Positions 1-12,659 of a stretch of 64,000 nucleotides of DNA are shown here, piece after piece. Numbering within the stretch: position 1 is the first letter of the stretch; every line of letters begins with the position of its first letter. Where the stretch lies: positions 882,547 through 946,546 of the forward strand of contig NC_090184.1 of assembly GCF_024679245.1 (NCBI RefSeq), read 5' to 3'. Source of the stretch: Pseudorasbora parva (Eukaryota; Chordata; Actinopteri; Cypriniformes; Gobionidae). The position numbers and the translations under genes were made by a program. The notes below the pieces were generated by a model that did not search any database, was not told where the DNA came from, and saw only the letters and a list, made by a program, of their open reading frames with translations.

Positions 1-698
1 CTCACACACAATCTACGCTAATTAAACCACCCACGAGCCGCCCTGCTTTGGGTTGTGTTGCTCTGCTCTTCTTCACAGTGAGGTCAGGCCTGCCATTCTG
101 GGAAATATAGAGCTGAGTACTTCAGTGGCTGTGCAATACTGAAGAAACATGTGATATGCAATACCTTGTTAAATAATGCGATATTCAATATACCATACGA
201 TATTGCTATTACTGTGTAAAATCTATTTAAAGCGGTGGTTCTGTGTTTTTTTCTAGGCTTGGTTGTGTTTATGGGGCGCAGTATAACTTCTTAATACTTC
301 TTCTTTATTTTTAAACGCTGTATTTTTCTTCTATCCTCCCTTTATTCCACACCGCTGTCTGTGCTCTGAGCGGCTCGTCTGCTTCCTGCTTCTCTGAAGC
401 CCCTCCCTCTGAAAAACACAATGGCCTTAGATTGGTCAGATGGCCAAATGTAGTTTCCTGTATTTTTATTGGCTGAAGTGTCAAGCACAGGTTAAGGCCA
501 CGCCCCTTCCCATTACAGGCAGAAGTCACATCTGCGGAGACTAGCGAGGGTTTATGATGTCACCAACCAGGAAGAAGCTCGTTGTAGTCCAAACCGGCCA
601 TTTTTGTAGGCAATAAACTGCCGTAACTTTAAAAGACAATATCTCCGTTTGCAGTGAACGTTCAGCGCTGGAACTTTGCAGAGACTGTTAATGCTCAA
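1..698. other. Non-coding stretch, nothing recognised
   Basis: No exon, RNA gene or clear transposon end was found here. The stretch is AT-rich. Short open frames on the minus strand (311-529) have no domain I recognise and no splice context. It lies upstream of the first recognised host exon, so it is either 5' flank or intron. Confidence 0.5.
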
Positions 699-782
699 GC
701 AGCGACATTACACACTAACTAAAGTTACACAAGTCAAATCGCAGCGACATTACACACTAACTAAAGTTACACAAGTCAAATC
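699..782 (+). repeat. Two perfect tandem copies of a 42-bp unit
   Basis: The unit beginning gcagcgacattacacactaa occurs at 699-740 and again, without change, at 741-782. Perfect identity of two abutting copies points to a recent local duplication. Confidence 0.9.
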
Positions 783-1336
783 ACATGCAAACACACCTTT
801 AAATAATATTTTATAAAAATAAAATAAAAACTGAAAATGATACGATTTGTGTTTCACATTCTCTCTGGGAAAAGAACGCATCGCTTCAACTTCTGAAAGT
901 GACCAGCAGTGTTTTAGCTAAAATGTACGTAAAACAAATAAGTGTGTATTCGGTAGTTTGAGTGTGTAACGACACGAAACAGAACTGAAGGGATCACACG
1001 TTGTGGGCACGTTTCCGTGTGTGTGTGTCAGACAGCACAAGACTGCTAGGAGTTGTTTATTTGCATATTGTGTTTAATAACTCTTTTTAACATCAAGCAA
1101 ATCCCATAAGTAGCAGTCGTGTGCCCAGTCTATTCTCTGCTGTATGCCGACCTAAAACAGACGACCTATTTTTGTCTTGTTTTTCAGTAAAACTATCTAA
1201 AAATGAAAGATTACGATACATTTACCCGAAAAATTAGCAAAAGTCTTATTTTCTGCTAAATTTATCCATCTGCCAAAAATAAAATCTTTTCCCTTTGAAT
1301 TGTTAGTTTTCGGACCCCATTGGCAGGGATTTGTTC
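783..1336. other. Non-coding stretch with a decayed relative of the palindromic MITE
   Basis: No gene is seen. Between about 1150 and 1330 the text (tatttttgtcttgttt, catctgcca, ccccattggcag) resembles the palindromic MITE family found in better shape at 25846, 39004 and 57375. The DIRS-like element at 1337 begins right after it. Confidence 0.4.
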
Positions 1337-1503
1337 TAGTTCCCTATATCGAGGGAACTTCGCACTGCGTCGAAACGCATCAGCGCATCTGAAGTATGAA
1401 TGAAACTCGTCCAATCCTGATTGGTGTTGCGTCATGACGTGGATGTGTCGGCATACCCAGAAGCTATAAAGGGGAGCCCGGCGTATTGTAGCGCCAGTTA
1501 TCG
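1337..1503 (+). repeat. Left inverted terminal repeat of DIRS-like copy 1
   Basis: It starts gttccctatatcgagggaac and pairs with 4437-4615 in reverse orientation. Matching blocks include ctataaaggggagcccggc versus gccgggctcccctttatag. It may carry promoter sequence: a TATAAA-like string lies about 55 bp before the repeat's inner end. Confidence 0.75.
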
Positions 1504-1647
1504 CTCTTCAGCATAACGCTCTGTGTGAAATTGTCTATTTATTGTTGTTTGTCCACTATATATATATATATTTATATCAGTATGGCGACCAAAAGTAGCG
1601 AGTTCAGACGATGTGTGCCTCCATGCCCCCCGTTTCATGTTGGGTGT

Positions 1648-3071
1648 GTCAGGGTTCTGCCCTGGCAGCTCTGTCTGTTTTGTCTTTGTTTGATGTTTCT
1701 ATGTTTGTGTTGTCTTAAGCCTAGTTCAGACTGCACGATTTTCAAACTCGTCGGGTCACTGCTCTTTTCACACTGCATCACTATCTGGGGTATCATTCAG
1801 TCTCTGCTGTGTTCACACTGACCGATGGTTTGACGACAGAGGAGTTCACACTGCATGACTGAACAAGAGGAAGAATCGCCGACAACTCTCTCTCTCTCCG
1901 GTGCGCAAACTACGCTTCCCAAACACACGTGCGATGTGACAAGTAAACAACGCGAGATCACACGTGCGTCAGATCGGAGTTCTCGCGCGAGACTTTGAAT
2001 TGTTATTAAAAATGATAAACTACACAACGTTTGCTTCAATCTGTATGTGCGCTGATTTGTGGAGAAAAAGAAAAAAGATTATGGCGGAAGAAATTGTTGG
2101 AGAGACAGAGGGAGCCAGGATTGTGTTCTGCAAAGACAGTTTGAGGTAAATAAACAATTTTGTAATGTGCTGCAGCTGCGGCTGGATGTGCAAATGTTTG
2201 CCCTTTGTTTCTGTTTGATAGAACTGTAAATCTATCTATTAAAATACTGATATTCTGCTCTATAACTCCTCCCTGAACCTCCTGCTGCCCTGTATCTCAC
2301 TCTCTCATTGGCTGTCGGTGTCATTTTCAGTCAGAACGCTGTTCACACAGCAGGAGTTTGAATTCTCTCTGATCGCGTCTTTGATAATTCACACTGTGTG
2401 ATTGTCACTCGCGTGCACAAGCACCGATTTGCCTGTGATCTCGGGCATTTGTCGGCGATTTCACAAAACCTGTCGGCGACTCAAAATCGGGGCAAAAATC
2501 GGGCAGTGTGAACTAGGCTTTAGTACTTGGATCTGTCTCTCTCTGTGTTTGTCATGTGTTCCTCTTGTCCTGCCTCCTTGTTTGCTGTTACCACGCCCCC
2601 TTGTTTAGTCTGGTCTAGTCCTCGTTTCACTAATTGTGCTCACCTGTTCCTCATGTGCTCTGGTCCCTTTATATTGTGCTACCTTCCCTCATGTCTTTGC
2701 TGGTTCGTTGCATTTGTGTGCGTTTGTTTGTGCGTGCAAGTGTCTAGCTCAGTGTCAAGTCAGTTCTAGATTTAGTGTCTCCTGTTTTTCTAGCTTTGGA
2801 TTTATTTTCAGTTTTTTCTTTGTTCCTGAATTTTTGAGTCTAGTGAAGTTTCTGACTTTATTTTGCTCGTTTTCTCCAGGCTTTAGTTTTCCCTAGCCTT
2901 ATGGTTTATTTTTCTTGGTGTTGTTTTCTATCCTAAGTTTTTCCCTGGCCGCTGTCTCCACTGCCTGTCAGCTTAGACGGGAGCTGATTCTGTGAGAACA
3001 TCAATCCTCAGGTTCCTGCCTGGATTGTTTCACCATCGCCCTGCCTGGTGTTGCCTCCCAAACTGTCGTCA
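1648..3071 (+). mobile_element. Insertion inside the DIRS gag, LTR-like (putative solo LTR)
   Basis: The gag reading is interrupted near 1645 and resumes near 3072 with attggctgcctgcacgggtc. The inserted DNA opens tgtcagggttctgccctgg and, after subtracting the nested MITE (1718-2519), is about 620 bp long and T-rich, in the style of fish Gypsy LTRs (TGTCA start). I could not find a clean target-site duplication or a certain 3' boundary, so the solo-LTR reading is inference. Confidence 0.35.
1718..2519. mobile_element. Non-autonomous Harbinger-like MITE nested in the LTR-like insert
   Basis: Ends are AGCCTAGTTCAGACTGC and, inverted, AGCCTAGTTCACACTGC. It is flanked on both sides by TTA (1715-1717 and 2520-2522), a 3-bp target duplication typical of PIF/Harbinger. 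The 802-bp interior has no convincing protein. It is the innermost of three nested insertions at this place. Confidence 0.7.
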
Positions 3072-3410
3072 AGTTCATTGGCTGCCTGCACGGGTCTCAC
3101 GCGCTTATGAGCATTGTGAGAAGCTGACGCTCAAAGTGCTTCGAGAGGTGGCTCGGCGTCACAGATCATGGGGTTCACAGCTGGATTTGTCAGCGGAGAT
3201 TGAGACTGCCGAGGCACTTTCTCAATCATCCGCTGACAGTTCAGATGATCTCCCTCCCCACGTGGAAGCCCGCGCTGCGGCTTCTTCCCCCGGGGTGGGC
3301 GGTCCGATGCTCGTGCTCTCTGGCTCTGAGGAACCGGACGAGTTCAACATCGAGGCGGGTGGTGAAGATATTGTGTCGCCAATTCATCCACCTGTCAATG
3401 AGGAGCTTCT
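3072..3410 (+). pseudogene. DIRS-like gag remnant
   Basis: The + frame reads HWLPARVSRAYEHCEKLTLK, then a Ser/Glu/Asp-rich stretch. Similar text ([17 protein letters not shown]) opens the third DIRS fragment at 46.1 kb, supporting a gag-like structural protein. It is cut from its N-terminus by the insertions at 1648-3071 and runs out of frame into the recombinase at about 3411 because the polymerase region is missing. Confidence 0.5.
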
Positions 3411-4190
3411 CTGCAGGGCTTACCCCGTCTACACTCAAGGTGTACGTGGCTGCCATTGGGGCTTTCCACACTCCTTTAAGTGATGGACCTTTGGGTAGGC
3501 ACCAGTTGGTTGTACGTTTCCTCCGTGGGGCTAGGAGGATGAGGCCTGTGGCATGTACCAGGATTCCCACCCCTGGCGGAGGTCCTCGTAGGGTATGCTG
3601 AGGCCCCCTTCGAAACACTGGAATCTATTGAACCTAAATATCTGACCCTTAAAGTGGCATTTCCTCTAGCTATTAAATCTCTGAGGAGAGTGGGGGACCT
3701 TCAGGCCTTGGCAGTTACGCCGACCTGCCTAGAGTTTGCCCCTGGAGGAGTAAAAGCCATCCTGCACACTAGGCCAGGCTATGTGCCTAAGGTGCCCTCA
3801 AATGTGGTCAGGTCTTTAGTGTTACAGGCTTTCCATCCTCCGCCTCATGTGACGGCGGAAGAAGGGAGACTTTTCCTCTTGTGCCTGGTTAGGGCCCTGA
3901 GGATATATTTAGAGAGGTCAGCTCAGTGGAGGAAATCTGACCAGTTGTTAGTGTGTTTTGGTTCGGCTAAGAAAGGGTTGCCTGCATCTACCCCTACTAT
4001 TAGTAATTGGATTGTGCAGGCTATAGCCTCGGCATATCAGGTGCACAATCAGCCTTCACCTATAGCCTTGAGAGCCCATTCTACCAGGGCCATGGCCTCC
4101 TCGGTGGCCCTTCTCTCCGGAGTCCCGATGCAGGACATCTGCGAAGCGGCCGGTTGGGCTACTTAGCACACTTTTATAAGATTTTACAGC
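3411..4190 (+). pseudogene. DIRS-like tyrosine recombinase, broken
   Basis: This is the recombinase that inserts circular DIRS DNA. The N-terminal core starts with LTPSTLKVYVAAIGAFHTPL. The catalytic half (from 3654) has SLRRVGDLQAL (first Arg box), ALRAHSTRAMAS (His-x-x-Arg box) and AGWAT. An in-frame TAG at 4164-4166 then precedes HTFIRFYSL, whose Tyr codon (4185-4187) is the expected nucleophile. A one-base frame change near 3590 separates the N-terminal core from the catalytic half. So all catalytic residues are still written in the DNA, but the frame is broken twice. Identification rests on the ordered R, HxxR and Y boxes and on resemblance to fish DIRS recombinases. Confidence 0.8.
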
Positions 4191-4320
4191 TTACACCTCC
4201 CTGCGACACCCGGCGGCAGTCCTAATTGTGCCTGGTCTCCAGCTTCACAATGGGGCAGGCGTACCCTTGGTGTGGCCTAGTGGGTACTCGATCCCCAAAT
4301 TCGTCGTTCAGATGCAGTGT

Positions 4321-4652
4321 GAAGTTCCCATGATATAGGGAACGTCTCGGGTTATGTATATAACCCTTGTTCCCTGAGAGGGAACGAGCACTGCGTCTCG
4401 TCGCCACACCGCATATCGCCTGAGAGCACTTGCTTCATCTCGATAACTGACGCTACAATAGGCCGGGCTCCCCTTTATAGCTTCCGGGTATGCCCTCACA
4501 TCTACGTCATGGATTCAGGATTGGACTAGCTTCATTCATACTTCCGATGTGCTGATGCTTAGGGAGCATCCCCAAATTCGTTGTTTCGACGCAGTGCGAA
4601 GTTCCCTCTCAGGGAACAAGGGTTATACAAATACCCCGAGACGTTTTCCTAA
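4321..4652 (+). repeat. DIRS internal complementary region and right inverted repeat
   Basis: The block at 4321-4385 contains gatatagggaac and gttccctgagagggaac, complements of the element's two outer ends. The right inverted repeat follows at about 4437-4615, with an extension to about 4652 (ccccgagacgttttcc). This layout matches the known DIRS replication model, in which the internal complementary region aligns the two ends for circle formation. Confidence 0.7.
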
Positions 4653-5675
4653 CATGTATTCTTAAATTGCATAGTTGGTTATATGAACGTTAAGGGAACA
4701 TTCCCTTTTGTCATATTGCAAACATTATTGTAATGTTATTTCTGAATGTTTATCCTCTTAAACTCCACGGATCCTGATCAGGGTCCAGAATGTCGTCGTC
4801 ATGTATATCCTTTAAATGTTAAATGTCTGTGGAGGAACTCGGACCTCAAATGTGGAGCCATTAAAGCTCAGAGTCCCTACTTTCTGGAGATATGCATCGC
4901 GTTCACGAAAAGTAACTTATTTACATCTAATTACTCTGGGATTATTTTCGCCTGGATTCGGGCACCCCAAACTGAAAAGCTCCCCATACACACACACAGT
5001 GGTCTCTAAACACACAATCTTGGTGTAATTTTACAGGAAACCCTTTGAAGTTACATAAAACACTGCTAAAAGTGATAAACATTTAGTTGCAACCTTTAAA
5101 ACGTGTTTGATGAATGTCCAACTAAAATGTTTCCGAAAAAAACGTATAAACATTTTTTTTGTGCTAATGTTTTTAGAACATTATTAAAGACCAGATGACA
5201 GAGCAAACGTTCTGTTCTTGTAGAGCGTTTGTTCATAACGCTGAGAGAACCTTGAAAAAGCGTTTCCCGTTAGCTGGGTAAAGTCAGCTGCTATTTTAGT
5301 GAATTCAAATTAAATAATTTCACATTACTAATAAAAATGGGCTTGCGCAAATATTCTGTGTAAATATTCTTAACGTGTTGGGTTTACTCGTATTTCTTTG
5401 TCAAAGTACCAAATGTAGTGTTTCAGATCTACTTAAATTTGTACTTACATTTACTCATTAATTTCGCAGCTTTAAAATGTAAAACTTGTGTGTGTTCAAA
5501 TCTTTCGCCAAAAGCATACGAGTAGACCATAAGTTTAAGAGTGTACAACGGTTCTGTAATGGATCGGATGGATGCTTACGAGTGATTATTCTTTGGTCAC
5601 CATTGGGCTGGCGGGAGATCAAACCGTTTCAATATTAAAGGAAAATACATTGACAGTGGATGTTTGTGGTGTTTG

Positions 5676-5676
<1 letters not shown>
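4653..5676. other. Non-coding stretch, nothing recognised
   Basis: AT-rich DNA without exon-like or transposase-like reading frames. The two overlapping + frames at 4746-5028 have no recognisable domain. Confidence 0.5.
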
Positions 5677-6598
<922 letters not shown>

Positions 6599-6618
6599 GG
6601 CTAGGTTTAGGGGCAGGG

Positions 6619-6662
<44 letters not shown>

Positions 6663-6842
6663 ATGGGTAGGTTTAGTGGCATAGTGGCATGTGTGTGTGT
6701 GTGTGTGTGAGATGGGTAGGTTTAATGGCATAGTGGCATGTGTGTGTGTGTGTTGTGCAGGGGCAGTGCAAGGGAATAGAAAATACTGGTTTGTACAGTA
6801 TAAAACCCTTACGCCTATGGAATGTACCCACATTTCATAAAA

Positions 6843-6875
<33 letters not shown>

Positions 6876-7145
6876 CTCGCATGCTTCTGAACCAAAGAGG
6901 ATGGAGCCCGAGGGGCAGATTATCTGTGTGACGGGTTAAAATGAAGAAAGAGAACATGCCTGATGAACAGACAGAAAAGCAGAGAGGAGAAAATAACCGA
7001 GCAGAGGGCAACAGAAGAGAAGAAAGAAAAGAGACGGATGACAGGAAGCCCAGAGGAAGAAATGTGCATGGAGCAGTCTGAGAATGTAAAGTAGAGTAAT
7101 GCGAATGAACTGGTGTAAGTGTGTCCTGCGGCTCACACACTGCTT

Positions 7146-7180
<35 letters not shown>
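6599..7180. repeat. Cluster of TG microsatellites and dispersed-repeat pieces
   Basis: TG runs lie at about 6622-6660, 6692-6708, 6740-6752, 6850-6874 and 7149-7181. Between the first ones, gatgggtaggttta is repeated. A purine-rich stretch (6940-7080) carries no recognised gene. Confidence 0.75.
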
Positions 7181-7181
<1 letters not shown>

Positions 7182-7182
<1 letters not shown>

Positions 7183-7689
7183 CCTCATCAGACCAAAAGT
7201 GCTTCAGAGTGGCTCAGGGTAGGCGATAGCCAAACATCAGAGGCTTGTGGAGTAATGTCAAATATCAGGCCTGGAGCAGAAACTGCTTAAAAACAAGCAC
7301 AGCACTTCATGTTCTTTACACAAATTATACCATTTTTTTTTCTTTTTTAATGTAGTACATAAAATAAAATTAAATGACAGCTCTTTTGGTAACACTTTAC
7401 ATTTGCTAACATGAACTAACACATTTTTTAAAGCATTTAGTAATCTTTGTTTGTGTTAATACAAATATGATTGTTTGTTCAGGTTAGTTCCCTTTTAAAA
7501 GCAGTTAGGACTGGGCGCTATGGCTGACAACTGCATCACGATATAAGGGTTGGACTATTGTATGCGACTAAACCTTAGCAGTAGCAGAACGGTTTAGCAC
7601 GTCAGACTAGTGTAACGTTATACAGAGAACAGCAATGGAGTCCGTTAGCGCATTTGACTGACGAAGCACGCGATCGTGTCGTTTACTGA
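7182..7689. other. Non-coding stretch, nothing recognised
   Basis: No exon or transposon end was identified. Confidence 0.4.
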
Positions 7690-8349
7690 TGTTTACTCAC
7701 GCGACGATAGCCGACAGCACAGACATCTGAAGCAGTTTAACTCACCGGCTGCTTCCACAGCAGGACCGAACCTTTATCGCTGGGACCGCTCCGTCAGAAA
7801 CACACTTCTTTGGTATGATTTGGTGAAGTCCTGACAGCAGTGACCGTGGAGATCCACTTTGCGACGCGACTGAAGCGATGTTGTGAAGCTTCTCGTCATT
7901 TCTGCGTTCAAATCGGTTCAGATGCAGCGCTGCCTTCCCAGAATGCTGTGCTGAAGCGCTGAAGTCGCTCGACGTCACCCAGAGGAATAAAGTGGAGCGC
8001 GGCGCGGACTATAACGACAGAAGTGTTCACGGACGACTGGATCTGCAGCTGAGAGTGTGTATGGGCGTGCGTTTCCTCTCTCGCTCTAGTCACGCGCGCG
8101 CGCACCCTACCGGGAGAAGAGCCCGTACGGCCCATACAAGGACCTTCCGCTCTATTAACGTCAAGCCGACCCATACTCGAAAAAAACTCTCCCAAACTTG
8201 TGAGAAACCGGAAGGAGTATTTTTGACACAGAAATACTCCATCAAACGTCCAACATTAGTTTTTGAAACTTTGTCTATGTTTAGGATGGGAATCCAAGTC
8301 TTTAACAGAGGAAAGGTCAGTATGCAGGAAACAGCATTTCACCGCCCCT
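7690..8349 (-). mobile_element. Kolobok-like TTAA transposon, copy C (one end missing)
   Basis: The right end GCATTTCACCGCCCCT abuts TTAA (8350-8353) and is the same terminus as in copies A (16846-18396) and B (33015-33864). Read on the minus strand, it continues into text shared with copy A around its THAP exon: SDGAVPAIKV followed by a splice-donor-like CCG|GTGAGT. The opposite terminus was not found, so the copy is truncated near 7690. Confidence 0.65.
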
Positions 8350-8518
8350 TTAACCTTCCTCTGATTATAGTCCTCTCAGTGATAAAGGCAGAAACCGCCA
8401 TTGGAAAACACTCAAATAAATTAAATGTCAATAAGTTTATACGACGCAAAAATTACGTCAACGCGGAGTGGGCGGCACACGCGATTCACACCGCAGACCA
8501 TGAGCTGTTCAGTGTTTA
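8350..8518. other. Short unassigned spacer
   Basis: Nothing recognised between the Kolobok-like end and the MITE. Confidence 0.4.
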
Positions 8519-8727
8519 CACTGCAAACAATGCTCTTCTTACTCAGTATTTTTGTCTTGTTTCTAGTCCAAACATCTAAACATTCTTGAAATAAGAAGTA
8601 TTTACTAGACAAGCAAAAGTAATTGTCTTGTTTTGGGGAAAAATAACTCAAAATGAAGAGAGTTTTTGCTTAAAATAAGATAAATAATCTGCCAATGGGG
8701 TGAGAGAAATAATCTTGTTTCTGATTG
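8519..8727 (+). mobile_element. Palindromic MITE family, half copy
   Basis: Begins cactgcaaacaatgctcttc and runs through aatgaagagagtttttgc and ctgccaatggggtgag, the left arm of the fold-back family seen complete at 39004-39412. The right arm is missing. Confidence 0.8.
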
Positions 8728-10392
8728 GGACTTCTTTAGTGTTTTCCTGTTTCGTCCTTTATAACGGAGAGTCTGGTTAAACCCGGCTGGAGCTTTCACA
8801 AACTGCTTTGAGTCCTGACTGGGTTTTACACTCAGGCAAAGTAAGGAGTATTTTCTTTTTCTTTATTTATTCCTCATGTTTTCTGGGGTGATTTTTGTTG
8901 TATAGATTTGTAATCATTGGGGTTGTTTTTTTTTTAGATTGCTTGCTAACTGGTTTCAGTACGGATGTTTAGTCTATATGTCCTGTTGTAGAAGGACTCT
9001 TTGGTGCTACCTAGCCTTCCTACCACGCCCCTAGGTTGCTGGGATTGCAAGTTATTATCCGTGTAACACAAACCCAAACGCTGCGACCTCGCGCCAATGG
9101 TTTTTATTGGTTTATTAAGTACAAACAGGCAACGTGAAAAATTGAGTGTGAGGGATTTCTTCACTTCACACAAAAAGATTTCGTAATGAGACGGCTAACT
9201 GTAGTGTTTAGTCCACTGTCTATAATAGCCTAATTTAGATCTTTCTTTTTTTTAACCGACAACTTTGATCGGGTAACGTTGATACGGTCAACCATCGGAC
9301 AAACGGTCATCGGTTAACATCCCTAGTTTGGGCTTTGACTTTGAGGAGTGTCGCTTTTTAAATAATATTTGCACTTTCACTAAGGAGAGCCGTTCCGGCA
9401 GCGCGTGCGCTTCAGATGATCAATGCAATCCGTCACAGCTCTGATCGCAAGAAAGCTCGTCACAATGACCGCTAGTCTCAAACCGTAAACGTTCAGCTCA
9501 TCCAAGAACTTTAATTCTGCATTTCCTCTCTCTCTTGTTGTTTTCGCACGTCACGCAATCATCTGAACGTCCGTGTTTACTACAGTATGCTCGTCGTGTT
9601 AAATATATTCATCACATAAAGCCATTGTGTCTCTTCAGAAGACTTGAAGACTTCAGAAGATTTGGATTAGACACTCCATTAGTTATTTTAACATGCCTTT
9701 ATGACATTCTTTGCATCTTTTAAGTTTGAGAGGTATGGACTTTAAAAACGGAGGCACATAAATCCCTCAGGTGTCATAAAGAAAATCTTCATTTGTGTTT
9801 GGAAGATAAATAAAATAAACGACATGATGGTGAGTTCATGATGACAGTTTACATTAGTGGTAGCCTTCGTTTGTTCATTTGTGTTTGGGTGAATTATACC
9901 TTATAAATAGGCCGACTACAGCTGAGCCTTGGATAAAACAACAATATATCGCGAATGATATCGTTTCCATCAACGATACATAGCATCATATTTTTATATC
10001 GCGATATATATCGTTACACCCCTAGAGACAACACAACGGTACTTCAGACAGAGCGCTTGTTGAGGCACAGAAGCTAACGCTGGTGTTTCCGGATGTGCTC
10101 TTATGCTTTGCTGGTCATGATGTTCACTCTCGCCATTGGACTAGTTGACAAACATGCTTCAGACGCAAATCACACAGCGGCATTCCCAAAGCATCAGTGC
10201 GAGCTCCCAAAGCTTCGCGGCGTTATTTCTTTGTTTGTCTAATGTTTTTTTGTGTATGTATTTCATCTGTCTGTCGTTCAGTCTTTGCCCTTCGCCCTGT
10301 CTCTCACCTCTCTATCTCAAGCATTCTTTACACTGAATGAATGCATGGTTTATATTAAACGCTGTTATTATGCAAGTATTCAAACTTAACCG
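8728..10392. other. Non-coding stretch with possible transposon ends
   Basis: No gene recognised. Near 9935-10024 the text atatcgcgatatatatcg followed by ttacacccctag looks like a decayed DNA-transposon terminus, and 9240-9330 (cggttaacatccctag) like another, but no partner ends were found. Confidence 0.35.
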
Positions 10393-10397
10393 TTTCA

Positions 10398-10457
<60 letters not shown>
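10393..10457 (+). repeat. CAT trinucleotide microsatellite
   Basis: About 20 uninterrupted catcat units. In one frame this reads poly-His, but there is no gene context, so it is a microsatellite. Confidence 0.9.
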
Positions 10458-10458
<1 letters not shown>

Positions 10459-10548
10459 ACAAACCTTACACTGCTCAAGCTCAAATGGTTCATGTATTGG
10501 AAATATCTCAGGTTTCAAGGTTAAATCAAAGGGAAACTGATGCATTAA

Positions 10549-10549
<1 letters not shown>

Positions 10550-10629
<80 letters not shown>
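10550..10629 (+). repeat. TG microsatellite
   Basis: About 40 uninterrupted TG units. Confidence 0.95.
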
Positions 10630-10632
<3 letters not shown>

Positions 10633-12044
10633 ATATCACAGGAAGTGATCCATTTTCTGCCCTGATCAATATAAATATTCAGCTTAAAATGCTCATATAC
10701 TGTATGCGCATCATATAAGTGTGTGTGTGTTCTTCGAAAAACTAAAACTGAGAAATTGTTCAAATGTAGTTCTCTTATTTTAACTCGCGCCCATGCCTTA
10801 ATTTTATGCTGTAATTTTCTCTGTAGACATTTTTGAAGAATCCTTTCACAATTCTTTCCATAAAATGACCAAAACACCAAAAAAAGCCACATACAATATT
10901 ATAAACTGGTCCGTTAATGTAAGCCGTTGTCCACTGATAATCTTCCCCTCAGCTGAAGCTAGCTTTCCCACATCTGTGTGTTTGTGTGCTTGAGAAAATC
11001 ACAGCATGCAGGTTTGGGATGACGTGGAGATTAGTGAATAATGTGTTATCATTTTTGGGAAACCCAGTTGTGTAGTCAAAATGGCTTAAAGAGCTAATGA
11101 TCCTTAATATTCTGACGTATTTCTGTATGTAGAAGCCAATATCTCTTTGTTTACAATTAAAATAGATTTAGAAAGAAAATCTGAGACTCAATAGTCATCA
11201 AATTTTTGATCTGTATTAATAGGATTTTGCATATGCCTAAAAAGTAATATAAAATAGGCAACTTTCTTTCCACTCAAACCAAGATTTGCTTTGATTTACA
11301 ATTCTTCAAATGTCGTTTGCATGCGTGTGAGTTGAGTGCATTAACTGTGTATCAGGACTACTTGTGTGCAAAGAACACAATGTTTGCGACGGCTTTATAT
11401 CACAGATATCTATTATCAGAGAATAGCACATTCCCCATTGCAATCAGTGCGGTTAATTATTTAGCAGAATGCAGAACACTGTGTGTCACTACGACACTTT
11501 AAGGACAAAATCCTCTTCAGCAGTCTGTATTCTGCCTCGTCATGCTTGCCTTTAGAGGGTCTTAATGCCAAGTGTCCCTGGGATGAGCTTCTGTGGACGG
11601 GATGAAATGTTCTTTGTGAGGAATAGCTGTGATATGCAAACCAGACACGCAAAAGACACATGATTCCAGTGCAAGCTTGTGACTAACTGGCAAATTTGGG
11701 AATGAAGTACGCAGGTGTCCTGTGGTTCGTGTGTGCTGAATAAATGATGGCCAACCATTAACCCATGGATAATGGGTCTCTTTCTAATGGTTGACTGGTG
11801 CACATTCACACTGATGATGTCTTTGAAACCTCCTGAAGCATCTTTGATTTGGGGATTAATATGGTGGAAAGAGCTCATCTTTTACAGTTTCCCGGTGCCT
11901 CAGAACAGCTCTGATGCGCTCAGGAAGCCTTTTTGACTTCTAGCTTTTGCCATCAAACTCATTTTTTCCTTCACGTCCCTGTTCATTTTAACAGGTTTGT
12001 ACACATCTTCATACAATAAATGAAAAACTGATCTCAGTCACATC
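10630..12044. other. Non-coding stretch; possible decayed transposase at 11552-11878
   Basis: No host exon was recognised. A minus-strand frame at 11552-11878 contains VNVHQSTIRKR, weakly like the helix-turn-helix region of Tc1 transposases, but the rest does not match, so no gene is claimed. Confidence 0.35.
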
Positions 12045-12286
12045 TTAGTGCAAATAACTATATTGGCAGAAGTATTGTGCCGCTCCTCCAGATCCCTGAG
12101 TTCAGGTGTTGGATCTCTTCATGTCCACAGGTGTATAACTCCAGCTCTCGGCCTGCAGACGCTTCTACACACATTAGTGAAAGAATGGGTCGCTCTCAGG
12201 AGCTCAGTGAACTCAAGCATGGGGCCGTGATAGGCTGACACCTGTGCAATAAGGCCATTCCTGACATTTCCTCACTACTAGCTATT

Positions 12287-12610
12287 CAGGCGGGCGTACA
12301 CGATGCGATTTTTGCTGTCGAACAAACTCGCAGACATCTTTTTTCTCTCGGGAGAAATCCCGTAGACATCGTGGATGCTCGTATGGTCTCGGCTCGCACC
12401 GTGTGAGAGGAAATGTGAAACGAGCCGAGCACGTTAGCAGCGACTCCCGACCTTACGATCATTTTTAAGCATGTTTCAAAAATTCGGGGAGTCGGCCTGA
12501 TTTTCACCAGTGAATGGCTGTCCCCTATTGCCAAATCATGCACAAGCACGCCACATAGGCTAGATCTATGAGTATTATTAGGCTATAGCTCAGTGGCTGC
12601 AACCATACAG

Positions 12611-12659
<49 letters not shown>

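Larger units (their letters stand above)
1337..4652 (+). mobile_element. DIRS-like retroelement, copy 1 (internally deleted, with nested inserts)
   Basis: Three features identify it. First, the left end (1337-1503) reappears inverted at about 4437-4615, including a shared block reading gaagtatgaatgaa on one side and ttcattcatacttc on the other. Second, a block at about 4321-4385 is complementary to both outer ends, as expected of the internal complementary region of DIRS elements. Third, it encodes a tyrosine recombinase (3411-4190). A gag-like start (ATG at 1580) is separated from the rest of gag (from about 3072) by nested insertions. The reverse transcriptase/RNase H region that normally lies between gag and recombinase is absent, so the copy is internally deleted and cannot move by itself. 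Confidence 0.8.

Noticed and set aside
311..529. 72-residue minus frame near the window start
   Set aside because: No domain, splice context or neighbour supports it.
7992..8579. 195-residue + frame as a gene
   Set aside because: Runs through the Kolobok-like copy and into a palindromic MITE; the frame has no domain and ends in repeat sequence.
10337..10540. Poly-histidine frame
   Set aside because: Caused by a CAT microsatellite, with no splice sites or conserved flanks.
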